Assembly (NCBI GenBank): GCA_031288985.1
Contig: JAITQH010000066.1
Coordinates: 1-10,978 of the forward strand
Origin: Candidatus Methanoplasma sp.
GTDB lineage: Archaea; Thermoplasmatota; Thermoplasmata; Methanomassiliicoccales; Methanomethylophilaceae
DNA length: 10,978 nt
Direction of reading: 5' to 3'
Part shown: in pieces, positions 1 to 5,922 of the stretch
How positions within the stretch are numbered: the stretch's first letter is position 1
Layout: each line of letters starts with the position of its first letter
Notes under the pieces: generated by a model
Told to the model about the DNA's origin: nothing
Databases searched by the model: none
The model's input: the letters and a program-made list of their open reading frames with translations, nothing else
Translations under genes and position numbers: made by a program

Positions 1-281
1 GGTTTCCGCAGTTTATTCCAATCGTCCGCATCATGCATTGTCAAAACACGTGTATTCTCGCTCTTCCGATCCAATTCCACACAAAGTGCGGTTGAGCCGT
101 TCCTGATATCTTGGCATCCGAAAATAACATATATTGCCTGTGCATTCTGAAATACAAGTAGAAGTGCCATCAGGGGGCTTGTGCTCAACTGACTGTCGGT
201 TGGACCGATGTCGGACGGCGCAATGTCTTCGCGTTTGATGTGAAGAGCATGGCCACTTACTACTATTGCTACACGAGGCAT
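1..281 (-). CDS. Unrecognised protein, 3' end off the window
   Basis: An open frame reads from ATG at 281 to the left edge with no stop, giving 93 residues of N-terminal sequence (starting MPRVAIVVSGHALH). The start is preceded by GGAG with a 4-nt spacer. The protein opens with a hydrophobic beta-strand-like stretch and has a second one near residues 48-62, so it looks soluble and alpha/beta. I do not recognise the family. The same frame stays open upstream to an ATG at 443 (GGTGG before it, and a TATA-like sequence about 35 nt upstream), which would add 54 residues. That extension is arginine-rich and uses CGA and CGT codons unlike the other genes, so I prefer 281. Its base composition is less GC-rich than the rest of the window, a possible sign of transfer. 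No function is assigned. Confidence 0.5.
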   Translation of the reverse strand, partial: MPRVAIVVSGHALHIKREDIAPSDIGPTDSQLSTSPLMALLLVFQNAQAIYVIFGCQDIRNGSTALCVELDRKSENTRVLTMHDADDWNKLRK

Positions 282-474
282 AGATCTCCGCAAAAATAAA
301 GTCGGACGGATTGGCGCTGTCAAGCCCCCCTTAACCCAATCCTCCGGCAATCCTCGGATGCCGAAAAAGCGTCCCTGTCTGTTGTCAACGATTCTGTCCG
401 CCGGTCTCTGCCGGCATGTGCTTCCGGCTTTGCGGATGCGCATTCTTCCACCGTCAGGGGCCGAGCGTCAATGA

Positions 475-482
475 TTATATAC
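475..482 (+). promoter_or_regulatory. TATA box of the translation operon
   Basis: TTATATAC lies about 80 nt before the rpl7ae start codon. Archaeal start sites usually fall about 25 nt downstream of the TATA centre, which predicts transcription from about 503 and a leader of about 57 nt. The same bases read TATATAAT on the other strand and could also serve the leftward gene. Between 282 and 474 I see no RNA gene or supported coding region. Confidence 0.55.
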
Positions 483-502
483 CTAAAGAGGATAGGCATG
501 AT

Positions 503-553
503 GCTCTTTAAGAGCCGATGAATGATGACGGCACATAGATGCCGGAAAGAGGT
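503..553 (+). promoter_or_regulatory. Structured 5' leader of rpl7ae with a kink-turn-like hairpin
   Basis: Two structures are visible. At 503-515 GCTC and GAGC can form a short hairpin at the predicted transcript start. At 529-544 CGGCA and TGCCG form a 5-bp stem with a 6-nt loop, flanked directly by GA (527-528) and GA (545-546), so tandem sheared G-A pairs next to the stem are possible, as in a kink-turn. A perfect box C-like ATGATGA lies at 522-528. The outer (C) helix of a standard kink-turn is not evident: only one pair fits. The element abuts the Shine-Dalgarno AGAGGT (548-553). Autoregulation by L7Ae through a kink-turn in its own leader is known in some archaea; its use here is inference. 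Confidence 0.35.
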
Positions 554-560
554 AATTAAA

Positions 561-926
561 ATGTCTGTATTCGTTAAGTTCGAGACGCCGAAGGAGATTT
601 CCGACAAAGCATACTCTCTCGCAGAGATCGCCAGAGACGGCGGCAAGATAAAGAAAGGCACGAACGAGGTCACAAAGGCCGCAGAGCGCGGCGACGCCGC
701 GATCGTGATAATGGCCATCGATGTCAACCCTCCCGAGATACTCGCCCACCTCCCCGCACTCTGCGAGGAGAGGAACGTGCCGTATGTGTACGTTCCGAGC
801 AAAGCCGAGCTCGGCAACTCCATAGGCCTGGAAAAGCCCACTGCGTCGATCGCCATCCTGGACGTCGGAAAAGGAAAGCCCCTTCTGGAAGAGATTTCAC
901 AGGCGGTCAAAAGCCTGAAGAACTGA
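561..926 (+). CDS. rpl7ae: Ribosomal protein L7Ae (eL8), kink-turn RNA-binding protein
   Basis: This 121-residue protein binds kink-turns in 23S rRNA. In archaea it is also a core part of box C/D and H/ACA guide RNPs and of RNase P. The RNA-binding motif KGTNEVTKA is at residues 32-40, with the conserved Asn35, Glu36 and Lys39, followed by the typical core AIDVNPPEI and the specificity region near LGNSIG. Length matches archaeal L7Ae. I chose ATG at 561 because AGAGGT stands 7 nt upstream and the N terminus MSVFVKFETPKE matches the family. An in-frame ATG at 522 would add 13 unconserved residues that overlap the leader hairpin. It is the first gene of the operon, with rps28e following after 10 nt. 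Confidence 0.96.
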   Translation: MSVFVKFETPKEISDKAYSLAEIARDGGKIKKGTNEVTKAAERGDAAIVIMAIDVNPPEILAHLPALCEERNVPYVYVPSKAELGNSIGLEKPTASIAILDVGKGKPLLEEISQAVKSLKN

Positions 927-936
927 GGTGGACATC

Positions 937-1152
937 ATGGTGGACACTGACAGCATACCGTCCGAAGTGGTCGAGATAATCGGCCGCACAGGAATGACCG
1001 GGGAAGCCACCCAGGTCAAAGTTCGTGTTCTGGACGGCCGCGACAAAGGAAGAATAATCACCAGGAACATAATGGGCCCCGTAAGAATGGGCGACATCCT
1101 CATGCTGAGGGAGACGTCCAGAGAGGCCAGGAAGCTTGGGATGGGCAGGTGA
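937..1152 (+). CDS. rps28e: Small ribosomal subunit protein S28e (eS28)
   Basis: This 71-residue S1-like beta-barrel (OB-fold) protein of the 30S subunit sits near the mRNA exit region. The highly conserved C-terminal half, with NIMGPVRMGDILMLRETSREA, is diagnostic for the family. An in-frame GTG at 928 is possible, but GAGGTG at 925-930, overlapping the rpl7ae stop, is better placed as the Shine-Dalgarno for ATG at 937, and the shorter form has the usual length. The next gene starts 6 nt after the stop. The order L7Ae, S28e, L24e, NDK, aIF5B is a well-known archaeal cluster, which supports co-transcription. Confidence 0.95.
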   Translation: MVDTDSIPSEVVEIIGRTGMTGEATQVKVRVLDGRDKGRIITRNIMGPVRMGDILMLRETSREARKLGMGR

Positions 1153-1158
1153 TTTCAG

Positions 1159-1377
1159 ATGGCAGAGATTAGAAAATGTTCATTCTGCGGAGAGAACATC
1201 GAGCCGGGCACCGGCAAGATGTATGTGAAGAAGGACGGCACCGCCCTCAACTTTGACACGAACAAGTGTTTCAAGAACATGATCCAGCTCAAGAGGGTGG
1301 CAAGGACCACCGCTTGGACGGAGAAAGCGGCGATCGAGAAGGCCGCCCGCCTCAAAGCGATTGAAAAGAAGGAGTGA
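1159..1377 (+). CDS. rpl24e: Large ribosomal subunit protein L24e (eL24), with an altered zinc site
   Basis: This 72-residue protein of the 50S subunit has the family signature CSFCGENIEPGTGKMYV, followed by a basic helical tail. L24e normally binds zinc with four cysteines in a CxxC...CxxxC arrangement. Here Cys7, Cys10 and Cys37 are present, but the third position (33) is Asp: FDTNKCF in place of the usual FCSSKC. Aspartate can ligate zinc, so the site may be Cys3Asp or lost. AGGTGA, shared with the rps28e stop, lies 6 nt before the ATG. ndk follows, with its Shine-Dalgarno inside the last codon and stop of this gene. Confidence 0.94.
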   Translation: MAEIRKCSFCGENIEPGTGKMYVKKDGTALNFDTNKCFKNMIQLKRVARTTAWTEKAAIEKAARLKAIEKKE

Positions 1378-1381
1378 TGTC

Positions 1382-1837
1382 ATGTCCGCAGAGAGGACGT
1401 ACCTCATGGTCAAACCCGACGGGGTCCAGCGCGGACTCTGCGGCGAGATCGTTTCCCGCTTCGAGAAGAAAGGTTTGAAGCTTGTGGCCGTAAAGTTCAC
1501 CGTGATACCCAAGGCCACGGCCGAGAACCACTACGGCGAGCACAAAGGGAAGAAGTTCTACGACTCCCTCATATCCTACATAACCTCCGGCCCTGTGCTG
1601 GCGATGGTGTGGGAGGGCGACGGGGCCGTTGCGGTGTGCAGGAACATAATGGGAAAGACCAATCCTCAGGAGTCAGCGCCCGGAACCATACGCGGCGACT
1701 TCGGAATGGTGACGGGAATGAACCTCATACACGGCTCCGACTCCGTCGAATCTGCGGCAAGGGAGATATCAATATTCTTCAGGCCGGAAGAGCTCATGAC
1801 ATACGACCGCTCCGCGGACGCATGGATCTACGAGTGA
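1382..1837 (+). CDS. ndk: Nucleoside diphosphate kinase
   Basis: This 151-residue cytoplasmic enzyme moves the gamma phosphate of ATP to other (d)NDPs through a phosphohistidine. The N-terminal KPDGVQRG (11-18), the nucleotide-binding stretch RNIMGKTNP (87-95), RGDFG (104-108) and the active-site motif NLIHGSDS with catalytic His117 are all intact, and length is normal. The start at 1382 is preceded by GGAGTGA, which includes the rpl24e stop. An in-frame ATG at 1361 would overlap rpl24e and add seven non-family residues. Its place between ribosomal genes and infB suggests co-regulation with translation, where its GTP would be used. Confidence 0.97.
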   Translation: MSAERTYLMVKPDGVQRGLCGEIVSRFEKKGLKLVAVKFTVIPKATAENHYGEHKGKKFYDSLISYITSGPVLAMVWEGDGAVAVCRNIMGKTNPQESAPGTIRGDFGMVTGMNLIHGSDSVESAAREISIFFRPEELMTYDRSADAWIYE

Positions 1838-1845
1838 AAACATTT

Positions 1846-1863
1846 TACCGGTCTTTACTGGTG
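1846..1863 (+). promoter_or_regulatory. Hairpin covering the infB ribosome-binding site
   Basis: TACCGGT (1846-1852) can pair with ACTGGTG (1857-1863) across a CTTT loop: five Watson-Crick pairs and two G-T wobbles. The 3' arm contains most of the Shine-Dalgarno GGTGA (1860-1864) of infB. It could tune initiation of infB relative to ndk. No T-run follows, so I do not call it a terminator. Confidence 0.3.
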
Positions 1864-1868
1864 ATAAA

Positions 1869-3614
1869 ATGGCGATAAGGCAACCTGTTGTCAGCGTGCT
1901 CGGCCATGTCGATCACGGGAAGACTAAGCTTTTGGACAGGATCAGGGGAACCTCCGTCCAAGCCAGGGAGGCAGGGGCCATAACGCAGCACATCGGCGCC
2001 ACGGAGGTGCCGGTGGAGCATATTTACAAAATATGCGCGAATCTCATCGGCGGCAAGAAGTTCGACATCCCCGGATTGCTTTTCATCGACACGCCGGGGC
2101 ACCACTCTTTCGTCACGCTCAGGGCGAGAGGGGGTTCCTTGGCCGACCTCGCCGTTCTTGTGATAGACATAAGAGAAGGGCTGATGCCGCAGACCATAGA
2201 GTCCATACGCATCCTCAGGCAATACAAGACCCCGTTCATCATCGCGATGAACAAGATAGACACCATACAGGGTTGGATCTGCGAGGACGGCAGGCCCTTC
2301 GTTCTTTCCGAGAAGGCGCAGCAGGCCCACACGCTCGAAGCGTTCAGCGAACGCATGTACAAGATAATGGCGCAGCTCGCCGAAGAAGGAATATCCGCCG
2401 ACAGATACGACCGCATAGACGATTTCACCAAGGCCGTGGCCCTGGTCCCCATAAGCGCGAAAGAGGGCGAGGGCATACCGGATCTGATGCTCATGCTGAT
2501 AGGCTTGGCCCAACGCTTCCTGGAGAGGCAGCTGGAGAAGGGCGAGGGCCCCGGGAAAGGCACCATACTTGAGATAAAGGAAGAAAAAGGTCTCGGAAAG
2601 ACGATGGACATGATCCTTTACTCCGGGACTCTGAAGACCGGCGACACCGTGGCCCTCGGCACAAGAGGGGCGCCGGTGATAACAAAGGTCAAAGCCATCC
2701 TGAAGCCGAAACCCTTGGACGAGATACGCGACCCCAGGGACAGGTTCGACTCCGTAAAGCTGCTGAACGCCGCCGCCGGGGTCAAGATCTCCTGCCAGAA
2801 CATGGAAGGCGTCATCGCCGGCGGTCCGCTGAGGGTGGTCAAAGGACCCAACGACCCCGCTGTGGCCGAACTCACCGAAGAGACCAGCATAAAGATAGAG
2901 ACGCAGGAGAAAGGCATCACGATAAAGGCGGACGCCATAGGGTCGCTGGAGGCGCTGGCCTTCGAGGCCAAGGCCGCAGGGATACCGATACGCAAATACG
3001 GCGTCGGCGAGATAACGAGAAGGGATGTGGTGGAGGCCGCCTACGGCGACAAGACCCACCAGGTCATACTGGGGTTCAACGTCGTTCTGTCGAAGGACGC
3101 CGAGGCGGAGCTCCTGAACCACAGCCTTCTCGTGATAACCGATCAGATAGTCTACAAACTCATTGAAGACTACCAAGAATGGATGGACGAGTCCAAACGC
3201 AGGCTGGACACCGACAAACGGTCCGAGTTCCCGTTCCCGGCCAAGTTCAAAATACTTCCTGACTGCGTGTTCAGGGTCAGCAAGCCCGCCATAGTGGGAG
3301 TGCGCGTGCTTGCGGGAAGGATAAGGGTGGGCGAGACTCTGATCCTCCGCAACGGCAACGACGGCGGAAAGATAAAGAGCATACACACCGGCGAGGACGC
3401 CCTGAAAGAGGCGAAGCAGGGCGAAGAGGTCGCCGTGGGGATCGACGGGGTCACCGCCGGCCGTCAGATAAACGAAGAGGATGTGATCTACGTGAACCTC
3501 ATTGCGTCGTCGCTCAGGCAGCTGGCGGCCATGGGGCTCACCGATGACGAGAAGGCGGCCATGGAAGAGACGGTGGCCATAAAACGCAAAGAGGAGCCGT
3601 TCTGGGGGATGTGA
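1869..3614 (+). CDS. infB: Translation initiation factor aIF5B (IF2 homologue)
   Basis: This 581-residue GTPase promotes ribosomal subunit joining and initiator tRNA placement. The G motifs are in order: GHVDHGKT (G1, 12-19), Thr39 in AGAITQHIGA (switch I, G2), DTPGH (G3, 74-78), NKID (G4, 128-131) and SAK (G5, 196-198). A beta-barrel domain, a central alpha-beta-alpha domain and a second barrel near the C terminus follow, as in archaeal aIF5B. It lacks the long N-terminal extension of eukaryotic eIF5B, and length is normal. ATG at 1869 follows GGTGA. The isomerase gene starts 1 nt after its TGA, so the two are probably co-translated. Confidence 0.97.
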   Translation: MAIRQPVVSVLGHVDHGKTKLLDRIRGTSVQAREAGAITQHIGATEVPVEHIYKICANLIGGKKFDIPGLLFIDTPGHHSFVTLRARGGSLADLAVLVIDIREGLMPQTIESIRILRQYKTPFIIAMNKIDTIQGWICEDGRPFVLSEKAQQAHTLEAFSERMYKIMAQLAEEGISADRYDRIDDFTKAVALVPISAKEGEGIPDLMLMLIGLAQRFLERQLEKGEGPGKGTILEIKEEKGLGKTMDMILYSGTLKTGDTVALGTRGAPVITKVKAILKPKPLDEIRDPRDRFDSVKLLNAAAGVKISCQNMEGVIAGGPLRVVKGPNDPAVAELTEETSIKIETQEKGITIKADAIGSLEALAFEAKAAGIPIRKYGVGEITRRDVVEAAYGDKTHQVILGFNVVLSKDAEAELLNHSLLVITDQIVYKLIEDYQEWMDESKRRLDTDKRSEFPFPAKFKILPDCVFRVSKPAIVGVRVLAGRIRVGETLILRNGNDGGKIKSIHTGEDALKEAKQGEEVAVGIDGVTAGRQINEEDVIYVNLIASSLRQLAAMGLTDDEKAAMEETVAIKRKEEPFWGM

Positions 3615-3615
3615 T

Positions 3616-4617
3616 TTGTCCGCTGAGACGATGGCAAAGGAGATCTACGACTTCGTATCGGGCCTCGAGAGGGCCGTGAGCGACGACGTGGCGTTGGAGG
3701 CGGAGTTCACCCGCATACTTTTCTGCGGCATGGGAGGTTCCGCCGACAGCGGGGAGATAATCCGCAGCTGCGTGATGGGGAAAGCGAACGTCCCGATATC
3801 CGTATGGAGGTTCCCCGAGCTCCCGTCATGGGTCGGCAGGGAGACGATGGTGATAATATCCAGCTACTCCGGCAATACTTTGGAGACGGTCTCCATGTAC
3901 CGCCAGGCAAAGAACAGAGGCTGCCCCATAATAGTCATAACCGCAGGCGGAGACCTGGAGACGCAGGGCATGAGCGACGGGTTCCCGGTGTTCAGGTTGG
4001 ATTCCGGGATCCAGCCCCGCAACGCGCTGGGCATAAGCCTCAGCCACCTGGCCAAGATCATGGACTCCCTCTGCGGCACGTCCTGCGTCAAAGACATCGC
4101 CAGGATACTGCCGTCGCTGCGTGCGTACAGAGAGGAGCTGGCCGAAGGGGGCGAGGCGCTCAGGCTGGCGCAGGCGGTCGGCAACAGAGTTCCCGTCGTC
4201 TATGCGACCACGGGCCTGCGCGCCGCGTCGATCAGATGGAAGAATCAGATCAACGAGAACGCCAAGATGATGGCCTTTGCCGGATCCATCCCGGAATTCA
4301 ATCACAATGAGACGAACGGATGGCTGCTGGGAAGGATCAGAGCGGTATGCATCCCGTTCTTCCTCTGCGAGTCGTCGATCGAGGAAAGCGCCGCGGCCGG
4401 CGGATTCATCGATTTCCTAAGGGACTCGGGGCAGGACGTGAACGTTGTCAGGGTCGAAGGCGAGACTCCGCTGGAGAGAACGATAAGAGCGGTGATGGCC
4501 GGCGACAACATGTCCCTGCATCTGGCCCAATGCAGGAAAGTGGATCCCATGGACATAAGCTTCATCAACATGTTCAAGCAGCGCATGCTTGCAAAATCCG
4601 GGCGCGGCGATATCTGA
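3616..4617 (+). CDS. Bifunctional phosphoglucose/phosphomannose isomerase
   Basis: The 333-residue protein belongs to the archaeal PGI/PMI family, which interconverts fructose 6-phosphate with glucose 6-phosphate and mannose 6-phosphate. Visible are the SIS sugar-phosphate fold with GMGGSA (38-43) and SYSGNT (83-88), the family segment GIQPRNALG, NENAK with Glu214, and PEFNHNE with His230. The Glu and His match the catalytic pair described for this family and keep the usual 16-residue spacing. The start is TTG at 3616, one base after the infB stop, with a G-rich stretch (3604-3608) 7 nt upstream; ATG at 3631 is an alternative with a poorer site. It likely serves gluconeogenesis and mannose-phosphate supply, possibly for surface glycans. 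Its TGA abuts the stop of the convergent gene. Confidence 0.93.
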   Translation: MSAETMAKEIYDFVSGLERAVSDDVALEAEFTRILFCGMGGSADSGEIIRSCVMGKANVPISVWRFPELPSWVGRETMVIISSYSGNTLETVSMYRQAKNRGCPIIVITAGGDLETQGMSDGFPVFRLDSGIQPRNALGISLSHLAKIMDSLCGTSCVKDIARILPSLRAYREELAEGGEALRLAQAVGNRVPVVYATTGLRAASIRWKNQINENAKMMAFAGSIPEFNHNETNGWLLGRIRAVCIPFFLCESSIEESAAAGGFIDFLRDSGQDVNVVRVEGETPLERTIRAVMAGDNMSLHLAQCRKVDPMDISFINMFKQRMLAKSGRGDI

Positions 4618-5280
4618 TCATCCGCGCCGCACGGCGTTTCTGCCCACCCGCATCTCCGACGCAACCTGCTCCGGCGTCCTTTTCCGGAGTACGAGCCAAG
4701 CAACCGCGGTCGCCGCGATCAGACCGATCAGATCCGCCCTGAGGTCGCCCAAAGTGTCCCATGCGCCGTAAGACATGTACGCAGTGCCCAGCAGCGTGTC
4801 GGTGTATCCTTCCAAGATCTCCCAGACGCCGCCGAACGCTCCGCCCGCAAGGAACGTCATTGCGACAATGCCGCCGCGTCCGAAAGTGACATGCGGAGGC
4901 GAACGCGCCTGGATGACGCACAATGCGGCGAACGCGGCGCTCGCGACTATCGCGGCAGTGATGGAATGCGCCACATCTCCCCACCACGCAATGTCCAGAT
5001 ACAGCCCTTGGCAGAGGGACAGGACGTAATAGTACACGACCCCGTACAGAAGCGCAGTGAACCAGGGAGGCAGGGAGACCAGGTCGAGGAGCCGGAGGAT
5101 CGGAATGATCGACAGCACTATCGCACCGGCTATGCAGGTGGACTGCAGATATTCCACCGGGTGCCCCGAGTCCAAGCCTTTGACCGAGCCTTCGGAGACC
5201 AGTATGAAAAGGACGCCCATGACGGCCGGCCCCATGACGAGCAGGAACCAAGCCGTGCGGCGCTCGGCCTCAGTGCTCAC
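4618..5280 (-). CDS. Polytopic membrane protein, YjdF/DUF2238-like
   Basis: A 220-residue protein with about six membrane segments (near 11-29, 49-67, 73-93, 103-124, 135-153 and 182-198) and a basic C-terminal tail. Polar motifs sit at membrane boundaries: WWGDVAHS (99-106), WEILEGYTD (153-161) and WDTLGDLRAD (174-183). Their spacing resembles the D-x-x-H and WDT-D motifs of YjdF/DUF2238 membrane proteins, whose function is unknown; I assign this only tentatively. GTG at 5280 overlaps the upstream TGA (GTGA) and has GGTGA about 5 nt before it. The frame stays open to an ATG at 5364, but that would overlap the upstream gene by 88 nt. The two genes form an operon. Confidence 0.75.
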   Translation of the reverse strand: MSTEAERRTAWFLLVMGPAVMGVLFILVSEGSVKGLDSGHPVEYLQSTCIAGAIVLSIIPILRLLDLVSLPPWFTALLYGVVYYYVLSLCQGLYLDIAWWGDVAHSITAAIVASAAFAALCVIQARSPPHVTFGRGGIVAMTFLAGGAFGGVWEILEGYTDTLLGTAYMSYGAWDTLGDLRADLIGLIAATAVAWLVLRKRTPEQVASEMRVGRNAVRRG

Positions 5281-5882
5281 GGCTTCACCCGCAGCCCCTC
5301 GGGAGATATCAGCAGGCGCCTGCGCCTGAATATCGCATATATGGCGGCGGACGCGGCGATGCATGCAAGCATACCAACCATCAGGCCGACGTCGATGTTG
5401 GAATTGGTGACGATCCCCGCTTCAAGATCCGCCCTCTGAAGAAAGTACACAAAAACGTTCCCTACCGAGACCATGCCCGTGCCCACGAGCCAAAAGAGCC
5501 CGGAGACCGTCACGCAGTTGAACACCGACCCGAACGTCGAAGACACGGCGAAGAACGAGAGCAGGACGACAGGCGCCAGGGCGGCGGCGTGAACGAACGC
5601 CACGACGTAGATCCATGACTCCCTGCCCATGCTTCCCGATCCCACAAGGGAGTCGTACGACGCGGCCGTGGCGAGAAGCGCAGTGCAGGCGAGCACGGCC
5701 GCCGACGCCGCAACGGCGCATCCCAGGGCGCCTGCGCCGTTCTTTGCGGCCAGCATCGCAGTGAAGACCAGTGCGTCTGCGGAAAGGAACACCAAGACGC
5801 CTTCGCGGCACCAAAGCCCCATTGCGAGGGATGCCGCGGAAAGGCATGCCGGAGCCAAAAAAAGACGTTGGGTGTTCTCCAT
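5277..5882 (-). CDS. Hypothetical six-helix membrane protein
   Basis: A 201-residue hydrophobic, alanine-rich protein with about six membrane helices (near 7-24, 27-46, 51-73, 90-111, 122-147 and 165-185). A run of four arginines (186-189) after the last helix suggests a cytoplasmic C terminus. I recognise no family and see no catalytic motif. ATG at 5882 has no Shine-Dalgarno, but a TATA box is centred about 27 nt upstream, which predicts a leaderless transcript. It overlaps the next gene by 4 nt (GTGA), so both products are probably made together and may interact. Confidence 0.8.
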   Translation of the reverse strand: MENTQRLFLAPACLSAASLAMGLWCREGVLVFLSADALVFTAMLAAKNGAGALGCAVAASAAVLACTALLATAASYDSLVGSGSMGRESWIYVVAFVHAAALAPVVLLSFFAVSSTFGSVFNCVTVSGLFWLVGTGMVSVGNVFVYFLQRADLEAGIVTNSNIDVGLMVGMLACIAASAAIYAIFRRRRLLISPEGLRVKP

Positions 5883-5884
5883 GG

Positions 5885-5904
5885 CGGGAAAGCGGCATTT
5901 CCCG
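5885..5904 (-). promoter_or_regulatory. Inverted repeat between TATA box and start codon (possible operator)
   Basis: CGGGAAA (5885-5891) and TTTCCCG (5898-5904) are perfect 7-bp inverted repeats with a 6-bp spacer. They fill the space between the TATA box and the start codon of the 201-residue membrane protein gene. A repressor bound here would block RNA polymerase. No T-run follows on the minus strand, so an intrinsic terminator for the gene upstream is less likely. Confidence 0.35.
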
Positions 5905-5912
5905 ATATATTA
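5905..5912 (-). promoter_or_regulatory. TATA box for the membrane-protein operon
   Basis: On the minus strand TAATATAT is centred about 27 nt upstream of the ATG at 5882. With normal archaeal spacing, transcription would start at or next to the start codon, consistent with the absence of a Shine-Dalgarno. Confidence 0.5.
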
Positions 5913-5922
5913 CTTCCTGAAA

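Noticed and set aside
522..560. Earlier ATG starts (522, 525) for L7Ae
   Set aside because: The added residues are not conserved, and the region contains the leader hairpin and the Shine-Dalgarno for 561.
320..910. A 196-codon minus-strand frame across the rpl7ae promoter and gene
   Set aside because: Most of it is antisense to rpl7ae. The part outside is arginine- and serine-rich with no ribosome-binding site or family signature.
1845..3386. A 513-codon open frame on the minus strand opposite infB
   Set aside because: It lies wholly within the antisense of a clear, conserved aIF5B gene, shows no recognisable domain, and is explained by the high GC content and strong codon bias of infB.
5281..5364. 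Longer start (ATG 5364) for the YjdF-like protein
   Set aside because: It would overlap the upstream gene by 88 nt; GTG at 5280 has a Shine-Dalgarno and a 4-nt GTGA overlap typical of coupled genes.
5885..5904. Intrinsic terminator after the leftward glycosyltransferase gene
   Set aside because: The stem is followed by CC and the next start codon with no T-run, and it lies on top of the next promoter.
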